DNA of 64,000 bases from Streptomyces sp. RKAG290 (GTDB lineage Bacteria; Actinomycetota; Actinomycetes; Streptomycetales; Streptomycetaceae), in NCBI RefSeq assembly GCF_023701695.1, contig NZ_JAJOZC010000001.1, forward strand, positions 1,550,001 to 1,614,000, in the 5' to 3' direction. Within the stretch, counting starts at the first letter, position 1. Every line of letters begins with the position of its first letter. Positions 38,736 to 48,800 of the stretch are shown here, piece after piece. The notes beneath the pieces were generated by a model. It searched no databases, had not been told where the DNA came from, and saw only the letters and a list, made by a program, of their open reading frames with translations. The translations under genes and the position numbers were made by a program.

Positions 38736-40160
38736 TCAGACTCCGGCGGGCGTGCGGTCGTCGGACAGGTCGGCCGGCGAGGCCAGATGGCCCAGCACGG
38801 CGGTGGCGGCGGCGACCTGCGGGGAGACCAGGTGGGTACGGCCGCCCTTGCCCTGCCGGCCCTCGAAGTTACGGTTCGAGGTGGAGGCGGAGCGCTCGCC
38901 GGGGGCCAGCTGGTCGGGGTTCATACCGAGGCACATCGAGCAACCCGCGTGCCGCCATTCGGCTCCCGCGGTGGTGAAGACCTTGTCCAGGCCCTCCGCG
39001 ACTGCCTGCAGGGCGACCCGGACCGAGCCCGGGACGACCAGCATCCGCACACCGTCGGCGACTTTGCGGCCGTCCAGGATCTCGGCGGCGTTGCGCAGGT
39101 CCTCGATGCGGCCGTTGGTGCAGGAACCTACGAAGACGGTGTCGACATTGATCTCGCGCAGCGGCTGTCCGGCGGTCAACCCCATGTACTCCAGGGCCTT
39201 TTCGGCGGCGAAGCGCTCCGAGGCGTCCTCGTACGAAGCGGGGTCGGGGACGTTGGCCGACAGCGGCGCGCCCTGGCCGGGGTTGGTGCCCCAGGTGACG
39301 AACGGCGCCAGTTCGGCGGCCTCGATGACCACCTCGGCGTCGAAGACGGCGTCGTCGTCGGTGCGCAGCGTCTTCCAGTACGCCACCGCGGCGTCCCAGT
39401 CCTCGCCCTGCGGGGCGTGGTCGCGGCCCTGCAGGTAGTCGAAGGTCGTCGCGTCGGGGGCGATCATGCCTGCCCGCGCGCCGGCCTCGATCGACATGTT
39501 GCAGATGGTCATCCGGGCTTCCATCGACAGCTTCTCGATGGCGGAGCCGCGGTATTCGAGGATGTAGCCCTGGCCGCCACCGGTACCGATGCGCGCGATG
39601 ATCGCGAGGATCAGGTCCTTGGCGGTGACGCTGTCGGGCAGTTCGCCGTCGACGGTGATCGCCATCGTCTTCGGACGGGCCAGCGGCAGCGTCTGGGTCG
39701 CCAGGACGTGCTCGACCTGGCTGGTGCCGATACCGAAGGCCAGCGCGCCGAACGCGCCGTGCGTGGAGGTGTGGGAGTCGCCACAGACGACCGTGGTGCC
39801 GGGCTGGGTCAGACCCAGCTGGGGGCCGACCACGTGCACGACGCCCTGCTCGACGTCGCCCAGCGGGTGCAGCCGGACACCGAAGTCCGCGCAGTTCTTG
39901 CGCAGGGTCTCCAGCTGTGCGCGGGAGACCGGGTCGGCGATCGGCTTGTCGATGTCGAGGGTCGGGGTGTTGTGGTCCTCGGTGGCGATGGTGAGGTCGA
40001 GGCGCCGCACCGGGCGTCCGGCCTGCCGCAGACCGTCGAAGGCCTGCGGGCTGGTCACCTCGTGCAGCAGGTGCAGATCGATGAAGAGGAGGTCGGGCTC
40101 ACCTTCGGCGCGCCGGACGACATGGTCGTCCCAAACCTTCTCCGCGAGTGTCCTACCCAT
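38736..40160 (-). CDS. leuC: 3-isopropylmalate dehydratase large subunit
   Basis: This 474-residue aconitase-family subunit binds a 4Fe-4S cluster. Motifs: [54 protein letters not shown] (first cluster cysteine) and [13 protein letters not shown] (the other two). ATG 40160 gives [15 protein letters not shown]. It is divergent from ndgR, whose product regulates leuCD in Streptomyces, and a palindrome lies between the two. Confidence 0.97.
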   Translation of the reverse strand: MGRTLAEKVWDDHVVRRAEGEPDLLFIDLHLLHEVTSPQAFDGLRQAGRPVRRLDLTIATEDHNTPTLDIDKPIADPVSRAQLETLRKNCADFGVRLHPLGDVEQGVVHVVGPQLGLTQPGTTVVCGDSHTSTHGAFGALAFGIGTSQVEHVLATQTLPLARPKTMAITVDGELPDSVTAKDLILAIIARIGTGGGQGYILEYRGSAIEKLSMEARMTICNMSIEAGARAGMIAPDATTFDYLQGRDHAPQGEDWDAAVAYWKTLRTDDDAVFDAEVVIEAAELAPFVTWGTNPGQGAPLSANVPDPASYEDASERFAAEKALEYMGLTAGQPLREINVDTVFVGSCTNGRIEDLRNAAEILDGRKVADGVRMLVVPGSVRVALQAVAEGLDKVFTTAGAEWRHAGCSMCLGMNPDQLAPGERSASTSNRNFEGRQGKGGRTHLVSPQVAAATAVLGHLASPADLSDDRTPAGV

Positions 40161-40301
40161 CGCTTTCCCTCCGGCCGGCGTCGTCGCCGGCCCAACTAGA
40201 GATTCGGTGCGCCCCCGTCCGGACCCCCGTATGGGGCGGTGGCTACGGGCCGTTGTGGGGCCGCCCGTACAGGTTCGCAACTTCCCTGGAAAATTGAACT
40301 T

Positions 40302-40322
40302 GCGTTTCACAGAGTGAGACGC
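40302..40322. promoter_or_regulatory. Candidate NdgR operator between leuC and ndgR
   Basis: An almost perfect palindrome, GCGTTTCAC-AGA-GTGAGACGC (one mismatch in 9 bp), lies in the divergent gap, 12 bp before the ndgR start. TTGCGT (40300-40305) and GAGTAT (40323-40328), 17 bp apart, could form the ndgR promoter, with transcription starting at or near the ATG; the palindrome would then cover it. IclR-family regulators commonly bind such sites. Confidence 0.65.
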
Positions 40323-40334
40323 GAGTATCGTCGT

Positions 40335-41051
40335 ATGGACAACTCTAGCGGCGTCGGCGTTCTCGACAAGGCAGCTCTGGTATTGAGCGCCCTGGAGTCC
40401 GGTCCGGCCACCCTCGCCGGGCTGGTCGCGGCGACCGGGCTCGCACGACCCACGGCCCATCGACTGGCCGTGGCACTGGAACACCACCGCATGGTGGCGA
40501 GGGACATGCAGGGCCGTTTCATTCTCGGCCCCCGGCTGTCGGAACTCGCGGCTGCTGCCGGTGAGGACCGGCTCCTGGCCACGGCGGGACCGGTACTCAC
40601 CCACCTGCGCGACATCACCGGCGAGAGCGCCCAGCTCTATCGCCGGCAGGGCGACATGCGGATCTGCGTGGCGGCGGCGGAGCGGCTGTCCGGACTGCGG
40701 GACACCGTGCCGGTCGGCTCCACGCTCACCATGAAGGCGGGCTCGTCCGCCCAGATCCTGATGGCCTGGGAGGAGCCGGAGCGCCTGCACCGCGGCCTCC
40801 AGGGCGCCCGCTTCACGGCGACGGCGCTCTCCGGCGTACGGCGCCGGGGCTGGGCCCAGTCGATCGGCGAACGGGAACCGGGCGTGGCCTCGGTCTCGGC
40901 GCCGGTCCGCGGCCCCTCGAACCGGGTGGTCGCGGCGGTCTCGGTCTCCGGACCGATCGAGCGCCTGACCCGTCACCCGGGCCGGATGCACGCGCAGGCC
41001 ATCATCGACTCGGCCGCCCGGCTGAGCGAGGCGCTGCGCCGCACTGGCTGA
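40335..41051 (+). CDS. ndgR: IclR-family regulator NdgR
   Basis: This 238-residue regulator has an N-terminal winged helix ([33 protein letters not shown]) and a C-terminal IclR effector domain ([60 protein letters not shown]). It matches NdgR/AreB of Streptomyces, which controls leucine and other amino-acid genes and affects antibiotic production. ATG 40335 has no ribosome site and may be leaderless. Confidence 0.94.
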   Translation: MDNSSGVGVLDKAALVLSALESGPATLAGLVAATGLARPTAHRLAVALEHHRMVARDMQGRFILGPRLSELAAAAGEDRLLATAGPVLTHLRDITGESAQLYRRQGDMRICVAAAERLSGLRDTVPVGSTLTMKAGSSAQILMAWEEPERLHRGLQGARFTATALSGVRRRGWAQSIGEREPGVASVSAPVRGPSNRVVAAVSVSGPIERLTRHPGRMHAQAIIDSAARLSEALRRTG

Positions 41052-41299
41052 CCCGGCCGCCCCACCCTTCTCCACAACCGGCCGCCCCAGCGTCGTGGCG
41101 GCCCCTTCAGCGCCTCACTTCAGCACCTCACCTCGCCGGCGAACGGTGCGCGCGACGGCCCGGCGTCACCGGCCACCCTCATCTGGATCGGCTGTTCCTT
41201 CGAGGGCGACCACCTGCCGCAACACGCACAGGGCATTCATCAAGTGGCAGTCAGCCGCGTGAACATGACGGGGGCTCAGCACCCGCACGCACAAGCAGA

Positions 41300-41325
41300 A
41301 GGCCCCTCACCGAAGTGAAGGGCCT
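41300..41325 (-). terminator. Terminator of the tRNA operon
   Basis: The stem AGGCCC-C-TCAC / GTGA-A-GGGCCT with a CGAA loop lies about 20 bp downstream of the last tRNA gene on the minus strand and is followed there by TCTGCTT. Confidence 0.7.
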
Positions 41326-41343
41326 CTCTCTGACGCTCTGTTG

Positions 41344-41416
41344 TACCCCCGACCGGATTCGAACCGGCGCTACTGCCGTGAGAGGGCAGCGTGCTAGGCC
41401 GCTACACAACGGGGGC
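41344..41416 (-). tRNA. tRNA-Glu (CTC)
   Basis: This 73-nt cloverleaf begins GCCCCCGTTGTGTAGCGGCC. The anticodon loop CTCTCAC gives anticodon CTC, the T arm is CCGGTTCGAATCCGG and CCA is not encoded. It is identical to the copies at 41528-41600 and 41661-41733. Confidence 0.96.
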
Positions 41417-41443
41417 TTGGGTACTGCGACTTGCTGTCTTGCG

Positions 41444-41515
41444 CTGGGCTACCAGGACTCGAACCTAGAATGACGGTACCAGAAACCGTAGTGTTGCCAA
41501 TTACACCATAGCCCA
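41444..41515 (-). tRNA. tRNA-Gln (CTG)
   Basis: This 72-nt cloverleaf begins TGGGCTATGGTGTAATTGGC. The anticodon loop TTCTGGT gives anticodon CTG, the T arm contains GGTTCGAGTCC and the discriminator is G. The U1-A72 start is normal for tRNA-Gln. It is identical to the copy at 41767-41838. Confidence 0.96.
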
Positions 41516-41527
41516 TGGTGTTACAAG

Positions 41528-41600
41528 TACCCCCGACCGGATTCGAACCGGCGCTACTGCCGTGAGAGGGCAGCGTGCTAGGCCGCTACACAACGGGGGC
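41528..41600 (-). tRNA. tRNA-Glu (CTC)
   Basis: This is the second identical 73-nt tRNA-Glu, anticodon CTC, with the same cloverleaf as at 41344-41416. It lies 12 bp upstream of the first tRNA-Gln on the minus strand. Confidence 0.96.
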
Positions 41601-41660
41601 CCTAGCGATCCTGCATCGAGAGCGTGGGTGCGACCCAGGTGTTCTCGCGGGAAGGATCTG

Positions 41661-41733
41661 TACCCCCGACCGGATTCGAACCGGCGCTACTGCCGTGAGA
41701 GGGCAGCGTGCTAGGCCGCTACACAACGGGGGC
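41661..41733 (-). tRNA. tRNA-Glu (CTC)
   Basis: This is the third identical 73-nt tRNA-Glu, anticodon CTC. It follows the tRNA-Gln at 41767-41838 through a spacer whose TTGCTGTCTTGCG end is repeated at 41431-41443. Confidence 0.96.
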
Positions 41734-41766
41734 TTGTTCTTGCTACTTACTACTTGCTGTCTTGCG

Positions 41767-41838
41767 CTGGGCTACCAGGACTCGAACCTAGAATGACGGT
41801 ACCAGAAACCGTAGTGTTGCCAATTACACCATAGCCCA
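41767..41838 (-). tRNA. tRNA-Gln (CTG)
   Basis: This is the second identical tRNA-Gln, anticodon CTG, and the promoter-proximal gene of the five-gene tRNA operon. Confidence 0.96.
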
Positions 41839-41925
41839 CTGAAACGCAACCCCTGGAAGGGTTTCATCTCTGTCTGCGTTTCCCGGCCGGTTCTTTCGGC
41901 CCGTTCGGGCGACGCAGGAAGAACA

Positions 41926-42645
41926 TTACCTGAAGGTGTCCGGCGCTCCAAAACGGGTATCGCCCGCCAACAGCCCGGGAAGCTGGTCGAGGGCCGTGAT
42001 CCGGACGAGTTCGGGATGTCCGCCCCGGCCGCCGCGGTCCAGCCAGACCCCCGTCAGACCGGCGGCCGTCGCACCGCGGGCGTCGATGTCGGGTTCGTCG
42101 CCGACGTAGACGACCTCCGCAGGCGGCAGGGCCAGGGCCTCGCAGGCGGCGAGGAAGGCTCCGGCGGCGGGCTTGGCGACGCCCAGCTCGGCCGCGCAGA
42201 GCAGCGACTCGAACCGGTCGCGCACGCCGAGCACCGTCAGCTTGCGGTGCTGCTGTTCCAGGGACGAGTTCGACAGCACCGCGAGCCGGTACGTCCCCGC
42301 CAGGGCGTCGAGTACGGGCACGGTGTCCGGGAAGAGGGTCCAGGCCGCTTCGTAGTGGGCGATGTGCCGGTCGAACCAGGCATCGGCCTCGGCGTCGTCC
42401 AGCCGGCGCCCGAGGAAGTCCCTGGCCCGGTCCCGGCGCTGCCCCTGCCAGTCGGTCTCCCCCGCGGCGAACCGTGCCCAGTGGTGCCGGGTGAGCCGCT
42501 GCCAGGCCTCACCGGCCTCCTCGGCCGTGCGGTACCCGCTGGGCAGGCCCTCCGCCGCGAGGTGCCCGCTCATTCCGGTGGCGGAGGCCGTCGTGTAATC
42601 GAAGAGCGTGTCGTCCACGTCCCACAGGACGGCTCTGATCGGCAT
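41926..42645 (-). CDS. HAD-family hydrolase
   Basis: This 239-residue haloacid-dehalogenase-fold phosphatase has motif I WDVDDTLFDY (Asp9 and Asp11), a helical cap, motif II VLSNSS, motif III lysine in GVAKPAAGAF and motif IV VYVGDEPDIDARGA. The substrate is unknown; phosphoglycolate-like phosphatases are the nearest pattern. It lies downstream of gltX beyond a terminator. Confidence 0.9.
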   Translation of the reverse strand: MPIRAVLWDVDDTLFDYTTASATGMSGHLAAEGLPSGYRTAEEAGEAWQRLTRHHWARFAAGETDWQGQRRDRARDFLGRRLDDAEADAWFDRHIAHYEAAWTLFPDTVPVLDALAGTYRLAVLSNSSLEQQHRKLTVLGVRDRFESLLCAAELGVAKPAAGAFLAACEALALPPAEVVYVGDEPDIDARGATAAGLTGVWLDRGGRGGHPELVRITALDQLPGLLAGDTRFGAPDTFR

Positions 42646-42674
42646 GATCCGACTCTACCCGCGGCCCGCCGCAC

Positions 42675-42721
42675 GCGAAGGGGCCCGGCGGCCGCGGTGT
42701 GCGGTTGCCGGGCCCCTTCGC
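42675..42721 (-). terminator. Terminator downstream of gltX
   Basis: A perfect 15-bp inverted repeat (arms 42675-42689 and 42707-42721, GCGAAGGGGCCCGGC and its complement) lies 13 bp after the gltX stop. Confidence 0.8.
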
Positions 42722-42733
42722 AGGTGCGCCCGC

Positions 42734-44206
42734 CTACACGGCCAGCTTCGCCAGCGCGGCGTCCACCCGGGCGAGGGTCTTCTCGCGGCCCAGGATCTCC
42801 AGGGACTCGAACAGCGGCAGACCGATCGTGCGGCCGGTGACGGCGACCCGGACCGGGGCCTGGGCCTTGCCGAGCTTCAGGCCGTGCTCCTCACCGGCGG
42901 TGAGGACGGCCTGCTTCAGGGCGTCCGCGTTCCACTCCGCCTCGGTCAGCTTGGCGCGTGCCGTCACGAGCAGGGCGTAGGAGCCCTCCTTCATCGCCTT
43001 GGCCCAGGACGCCTCGTCGGTCGCCGGCTCGTCGAGGAAGAGGAAGTCGACGTTGGCCGTGATCTCCGAGAGGACCGTGACGCGGGTCTGGGCGTGCGGG
43101 GCGATCGCCGCGAACAGGTCCGCGTCGAAGGCCTCCGGGGCCCAGGGGGCGAACGGGGCGCGCAGCCAGGGGCCGCACGCCTCGGTGAAGGTCTTCACAT
43201 CGAGCCGGCGCACGTGCTCGGCGTTGACGTGCTCGCACTTCTTGAGGTCGAAGCGGGCCGGGTTGGCGTTGACGTCCTTGATGTCGAACGCGGCGACCAT
43301 CTCGTCGATGTCGAAGATGTCCCGGTCCTCGGCGATCGACCAGCCGAGCAGGGAGAGGTAGTTGAGCAGCCCCTCCGGCAGGAAGCCGCGCTCGCGGTAG
43401 AGGTTGAGCGAGGCCTGCGGGTCGCGCTTGGAGAGCTTCTTGTTGCCCTCGCCCATGACGTACGGCAGGTGGCCGAACTCCGGGGTCCGCTTGGCCACAC
43501 CGAGCTCGATGAGCGCCCGGTACAGCGCGATCTGGCGCGGGGTGGAGGAGAGCAGGTCCTCGCCGCGCAGGACGTGGGTGATCTCCATCAGCGCGTCGTC
43601 GACCGGGTTGACCAGCGTGTAGAGCGGGGCGCCGTTGGCGCGGACGATGCCGTAGTCCGGCACGTTCTCCGGCTGGACGGTGATGTCGCCGCGGACCAGG
43701 TCGGTGAAGGTGATGGCCTCGTCGGGCATCCGGAAGCGGACGATGGAGGTGCGTCCCTCGGCCTCGTACGCGGCGGTCTGCTCGGCGCTCAGGTCGCGGC
43801 AGTGGCCGTCGTACCCGGACGCCTTGCCGGCGGCGCGGGCGGCGTCGCGGCGGGCGTCGAGCTCCTCGGTGGTGCAGTAGCAGTGGTACGCGTGGCCGGC
43901 GGCGAGGAGCTTCTCGGCGACGTCCTTGTAGATGTCCATGCGCTGCGACTGGCGGTACGGGGCGTGCGGGCCGCCGATCTCGGGGCCCTCGTCCCAGTCG
44001 AGACCGAGCCAGCGCATCGAGTCCAGCAGCTGGGTGTACGACTCCTCGGAGTCGCGCGCCGCGTCGGTGTCCTCGATGCGGAAGACCAGGGTGCCCTGGT
44101 GGTGCCGGGCGAAGGCCCAGTTGAAGAGGGCCGTCCGGACCAGGCCCACGTGGGGGTTGCCGGTCGGGGAGGGGCAGAAACGTACCCGGACGTCTGAGTT
44201 AGCCAC
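42734..44206 (-). CDS. gltX: Glutamyl-tRNA synthetase
   Basis: This 490-residue class I synthetase charges tRNA-Glu and, in organisms using the amidotransferase route, tRNA-Gln. The HIGH-like motif is [17 protein letters not shown] and the KMSKS-like motif is [14 protein letters not shown]. The GTG start at 44206 overlaps the FAH gene stop by 8 bp. Its tRNA substrates are encoded about 0.9 kb downstream. Confidence 0.96.
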   Translation of the reverse strand: MANSDVRVRFCPSPTGNPHVGLVRTALFNWAFARHHQGTLVFRIEDTDAARDSEESYTQLLDSMRWLGLDWDEGPEIGGPHAPYRQSQRMDIYKDVAEKLLAAGHAYHCYCTTEELDARRDAARAAGKASGYDGHCRDLSAEQTAAYEAEGRTSIVRFRMPDEAITFTDLVRGDITVQPENVPDYGIVRANGAPLYTLVNPVDDALMEITHVLRGEDLLSSTPRQIALYRALIELGVAKRTPEFGHLPYVMGEGNKKLSKRDPQASLNLYRERGFLPEGLLNYLSLLGWSIAEDRDIFDIDEMVAAFDIKDVNANPARFDLKKCEHVNAEHVRRLDVKTFTEACGPWLRAPFAPWAPEAFDADLFAAIAPHAQTRVTVLSEITANVDFLFLDEPATDEASWAKAMKEGSYALLVTARAKLTEAEWNADALKQAVLTAGEEHGLKLGKAQAPVRVAVTGRTIGLPLFESLEILGREKTLARVDAALAKLAV

Positions 44207-44975
44207 GCTTGATCACCTTGTTGGTGAGAGTGCCGATGCCTTCGATGGTGACGGCGACCTCGTCGCCGACGTGCAGGGGTCCGACCCCTGCGGGAGTGCC
44301 CGTGAGGATCACATCGCCCGGGAGCAGCGTCATGGCCTCCGTGATGTGGACCACCAGGTCCTCGATGGAGCGGATCATCTCGCTCGTCCGGCCGAGCTGG
44401 CGTTGCTCGCCGTTGACCGTGGCCTGGATGGTGAGGTCGGCGGGGTCGAGGTCGGTCTCCACCCAGGGGCCGAGCGGGCAGGAGGTGTCGAAGCCCTTGG
44501 CCCTGGCCCACTGCTTCTCGCGCTTCTGGGTGTCGCGGGCGGTGACGTCGTTGGCGCAGGTGTAGCCGAAGATGACGTCCTTGACCCGCTCGCGCGGCAC
44601 CTCGCGGCACATCCGGCCGATGACCACGGCCAGCTCGGCCTCGTGGTGCAGGTCCTCGGAGAAGGAGGGGTACTCGATGGCGTCGCCGGAGCCGATCACC
44701 GAGGTGGTGGGCTTGAAGAAGGCGACGGGGACGTCGGGGACCTCGTTGCCGAGTTCCGCGGCGTGCTCCGCGTAGTTGCGGCCGATGGCCACGACCTTGT
44801 TGGGGAGCACGGGCGGCAGCAGCCGGACCTTGCTCAGCGGGACCTTGGTCCCGGAGAGCTCGAAGTCGGCGTACGGGATGCCCTTGATGATGTCGAGGAC
44901 GAGACCGTCGGGGCCGTCGCCCTCGACGGCGCCGAAGGCGACATTGCCGTCGATGGAGAACCTGGCGATGCGCAC
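44199..44975 (-). CDS. Fumarylacetoacetate hydrolase (FAH) family protein
   Basis: This 258-residue protein has the FAH fold: [53 protein letters not shown] (metal-binding glutamates) and [21 protein letters not shown]. The family covers fumarylacetoacetase, oxaloacetate decarboxylase and hydratase activities, and sequence alone does not choose. GTG 44975 is the start. The overlap with gltX indicates coupling. Confidence 0.93.
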   Translation of the reverse strand: MRIARFSIDGNVAFGAVEGDGPDGLVLDIIKGIPYADFELSGTKVPLSKVRLLPPVLPNKVVAIGRNYAEHAAELGNEVPDVPVAFFKPTTSVIGSGDAIEYPSFSEDLHHEAELAVVIGRMCREVPRERVKDVIFGYTCANDVTARDTQKREKQWARAKGFDTSCPLGPWVETDLDPADLTIQATVNGEQRQLGRTSEMIRSIEDLVVHITEAMTLLPGDVILTGTPAGVGPLHVGDEVAVTIEGIGTLTNKVIKRG

Positions 44976-45057
44976 GGGAAGCTGTCGCCCTCACTTGCTG
45001 GCTGACTGAAGACTGACGCTCCAGGCTAACGCGGGTGAGGGGCCGTGCCGTGCGGGA

Positions 45058-45249
45058 TTACTCCGCGGCGACGGCGACGGCCGCGGGGGCGACCATCAGG
45101 ATCGTGCGACGGGGGTTGGCCGTCTGCGTCGGCAGGTCGGCGGCGTGCTCCGGCCGCTCCGGCGTCTGCAGCGCTTCGGCGTCGTCGAGGTGCGCCAGCG
45201 TCGTGCGCCGGGGGTTGGCAATGTTGCGGAACATCATCGTCGTCTTCAT
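45058..45249 (-). CDS. Small protein with a repeated ANPRRT motif
   Basis: This 63-residue protein (from ATG 45249) starts MKTTMMFRNIANPRRTTLAH and repeats the motif as TANPRRTILM before an Ala/Val-rich end; the segment between is acidic and proline-containing. An upstream ATG at 45312 would add 21 residues. The ribosome site is weak for both. It has no known domain. It lies between the FAH gene and the first conservon. I do not recognise its function. Confidence 0.55.
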   Translation of the reverse strand: MKTTMMFRNIANPRRTTLAHLDDAEALQTPERPEHAADLPTQTANPRRTILMVAPAAVAVAAE

Positions 45250-45312
45250 CTGCCGTTCGGACCCTGTCGGTAGGGGCGCCGCCCGAGGGGCGCCGGTTGA
45301 CGGTTCTGCCAT

Positions 45313-45825
45313 CCCTGTAAAGCGTCAGGCTAAACATCCGATTCCCTCCGGGAGCCCGGAAGAGACGGCGATCATCATGTGAGTTTGCTCACCCAGGGGC
45401 TGACATTTACCCCAATCCGGGCGCCCAACCGGGGTCAGGGAAACGGACATTGCACCACTGAATGAGTCATTCCGCTGCTGATCATGGCGACTGGGACACC
45501 CCCACCCCCACCTGATTCACCCGCAATAGTCCGGTATGACAGTGAACTGCCTCCACGGCTTGTCACGCCACCATCACAACGAGTCACGCAGGTCACAGCC
45601 CGGTACCTGGCCCTTGTTGGAGATCCTGCACTGTGCTGGAATTCCACGCACCGCCGCAGGTTTCAGGCCGGCGCGCAGGGGCGCAACGCAGCGCCGAGTG
45701 GCGGCGGGAAGGGGAAGGACGCCGGTCACTCAAGACCACCATGGGGCAGCACAACGCCCCACGACGCCGACACCGTTCCGCCCGTCCATGACGGAGGAAC
45801 GCCTGGTCCAGAGGTTGCGACGCTA
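45313..45825. other. Long upstream region of conservon 1
   Basis: This 513-bp gap precedes cvnA1 and is open in the cvnA1 frame from 45484, but it contains no ATG, GTG or TTG start with a ribosome site in that frame before GTG 45826. The part up to about 45450 is relatively A+T-rich. It probably carries the conservon promoter; TTGTTG-N17-TGGAAT near 45614 is a weak candidate only. Confidence 0.45.
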
Positions 45826-48800
45826 GTGCAGGGACGTTTCAAGAGGGATGGCAGCGCTGCGGCCGAACAGGAGCCGCGCGGCGGGACCGACCGCGGCTCC
45901 TCGCCCCAGCACGCCCAGAACCCCGGACCGGCCGCGGCCGGTGACAACAGCGAGCGCGCCAAGCGCTCCGGCGCGTCGGCGAAGGGCGGCTCCGATCCGA
46001 TCACCTCGGTCAAGCCGCAGGGCCCGGTCAACACGGGGTCGCGAGTAGCTCTCCGCAACTGGCGCATCAGCACGCGTCTGGTCTCCCTGCTCGCCCTCCC
46101 CGTGGTCGCGGCGACCACGCTGGGTGGTCTGCGTATCAACGACTCCATGAACGACATCCAGCAGCTGGAGCACATGCAGCTGCTGACCAAGATGACCAAG
46201 CAGGCGACCTCGCTGGCCCAGGCGCTCCAGGAGGAGCGCGACCGGTCGGCAGGACCGCTGGCCAACGGCGTGCCGGCCGACGACTTCAAGGTCACCGAGC
46301 CGCGCAAGAAGACCGACCGGGCGAAGAAGGCGTTCTTCGCCGCGACGAACGACATCGGCGACACCGAGGGCGACGAGACGCTGGAGAGCATCCACTCCAG
46401 CGTCCAGCAGATCGCCGCGCAGCTGGGCAGCATCCGCGACATCCGTAAGCAGGCGTACGCCAAGGACAGTCCGAGCCTCCAGACCGTCGACGCCTACAGC
46501 CAGCTGATCACCTCGCTGCTCAGCCTCTCCCAGGACATGGCGCAGGCGACCAGCAGCCCGGAGATGATCAAGCGGACCCGCGCCCTGGCGGCCTTCTCCT
46601 CCGCCAAGGAGTACGCGTCGGTCCAGCGCGCGATCATCGCGGCCGCGCTGCCGGGAGGCAACGACCAGCACGCCGACCTCGACCAGAACGACCGGCAGTT
46701 CGGCCTGGCCGCGCTGCGCAAGGAAAACCTGGCCCGCAGCTCGTTCGAGTCGATCTACACCAGCACCGGGCAGAACGCCGCCGAGCTGACCGCCACCCTG
46801 GACAACGGCCACCCGGACATCAAGGCGGCCGACAGCTACGCCCGGAAGGTGCTCGACACCCCGACCGGCATGGACGGGTCCGCCCGGCGTTCGTACATGG
46901 ACTGGTACGACCAGGACTCCAACAAGATCAACGCCATGAAGCTGGTCGAGGAGACCCTCCTCAGCGACATGGAGGGCAAGGCGCGCGAGCTGCGCGACGA
47001 GTCCCAGCGCGAAGCGATCATCAGCGGTGCGCTCATCCTGCTGGTGCTCGGTGTCTCGCTGGTCGGCGCCTTCGTCGTCGCCCGGTCCATGATCCGCTCG
47101 CTGCGGCGGCTGCAGGACACCGCGACGCGCGTCGCCCAGGACCGGCTGCCGGAGCTCGTCAAGCAGCTCTCCGAGGCGGACCCGCAGGACGTCGACACCT
47201 CGGTCGAGTCGGTCGGTGTGCACTCCCGGGACGAGATCGGCAAGGTGGCCGCGGCCTTCGACGACGTGCACCGTGAGGCCGTCCGTCTCGCCGCCGAGCA
47301 GGCCCTTCTCCGGGGCAACGTCAACGCGATGTTCACCAACCTCTCGCGCCGTTCGCAGGGCCTCATCCAGCGTCAGCTCTCGCTCATCTCCGAGCTGGAG
47401 TCGCGCGAGGCCGACCCGGACCAGCTGTCCTCGCTCTTCAAGCTCGACCACCTCGCGACCCGTATGCGCCGTAACGGTGAGAACCTCCTCGTCCTCGCGG
47501 GCGAGGAGCCGGGCCGCCGGTGGACCCGTCCGGTGCCGCTGGTCGACGTGCTCCGCGCCGCCGCCTCCGAGGTGGAGCAGTACGAGCGCATCGAACTGGC
47601 CGCGGTGCCCGCCACCGAGGTCGCAGGCCGGGTCGTCAACGACCTCGTGCACCTCCTCGCCGAGCTGCTGGAGAACGCCACGTCGTTCTCCTCGCCGCAG
47701 ACGAAGGTCCGGGTCACCGGTCACGCGCTGCCCGACGGCCGGGTGCTCGTCGAGATCCACGACACGGGCATCGGCCTCTCCCCCGAGGACCTCGCGGCGA
47801 TCAACGAGCGGCTCGCCTCGCCGCCCACCGTGGACGTCTCGGTCTCGCGCCGCATGGGTCTGTTCGTGGTCGGCCGGCTGTCCCTGCGTCACGGCATCCG
47901 TATCCAGCTGCGGCCCTCCGACTCCGGTGGTACGACCGCGCTGGTCATGCTCCCCGTCGATGTCGCGCACGGCGGCAAGCAGCCCGTTCCGAAGCAGGCG
48001 CAGGGCCAGCAGCCCGCTCCCGGTGGTCTGCTCGCCGGTGGCAGCGCGCCCGCCGGTGGTGGACTGCTCGCCGGTGGCGGCGGTCCCCGCCCCGGTCTCG
48101 ACAGCGCTCAGTCGGCTTCGGGTGGCCGGCTCCCGGCCGGTCCGGGTGCCAACCGCGGCCAGGTCGGTGCGGGCTCGGGCCCGCGGGCCGCGCTGCCCGC
48201 CCGGGACGCCGCCTCCGCCCGGCCCCAGAACCAGCAGGGCCAGCCCGGTCAGCAGGGCCGTCAGGGTCAGCCCGGTCAGCAGAACTCCGGCTTCCAGAGC
48301 GCCGGGTTCTCCGGCAACGGTCCGCAGGGCCGGCAGCCGCAGGACCCCTCGCGCCAGGAGCCGCCGCGTCAGGGCGGCGGGCTCTCCGGTGCCTTCGGCG
48401 GCGGTGCCCGGCTGGGCGCCCGCGGCCAGGGCGACGGTGCCGGCCGTACCGACTCGGGCCAGCCCGGTCTGTTCGGTCAGCGGCCGCCGGAGCAGAACGG
48501 CCAGGGTGCGCCGAACGGCCCGGGGCGACAGGCTCCGCAGCCGCAGCAGGCCCGGCAGAACCCCGGCCAGGGCGGCTTCCAGCAGCCCGGCGGTCCGGGC
48601 GACAACGGCCGTCAGCTGCCCCCGGTCGGCGGTCCGCGTGCGGAACTGCCCGGTGGCAGCCCGCAGCCGCAGCGCCCGCAGGCCACCAGCTGGGGCAGCG
48701 AGCAGCCGTCCGTGCCCCAGCGCTCCCCGCTCGACGCCCCCCGCGGTCACGAGGAGCCCGAGTCCAACCAGTTCCAGCGCCCGCTGAACCCGCCGCCGCT

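Noticed and set aside
41575..41796. Open frame of 73 codons on the plus strand ending GYQDSNLE
   Set aside because: It is antisense to three tRNA genes. GYQDSNLE is a well-known false protein end produced by translating the complement of tRNA-Gln.
41344..41838. Regularly repeated identical blocks resembling a CRISPR array
   Set aside because: The repeats are complete tRNA genes with cloverleaf structure; spacers are unequal and there are no cas genes.
45058..45249. Lanthipeptide or lasso peptide precursor
   Set aside because: No cysteine-rich core and no modifying, protease or export genes nearby.
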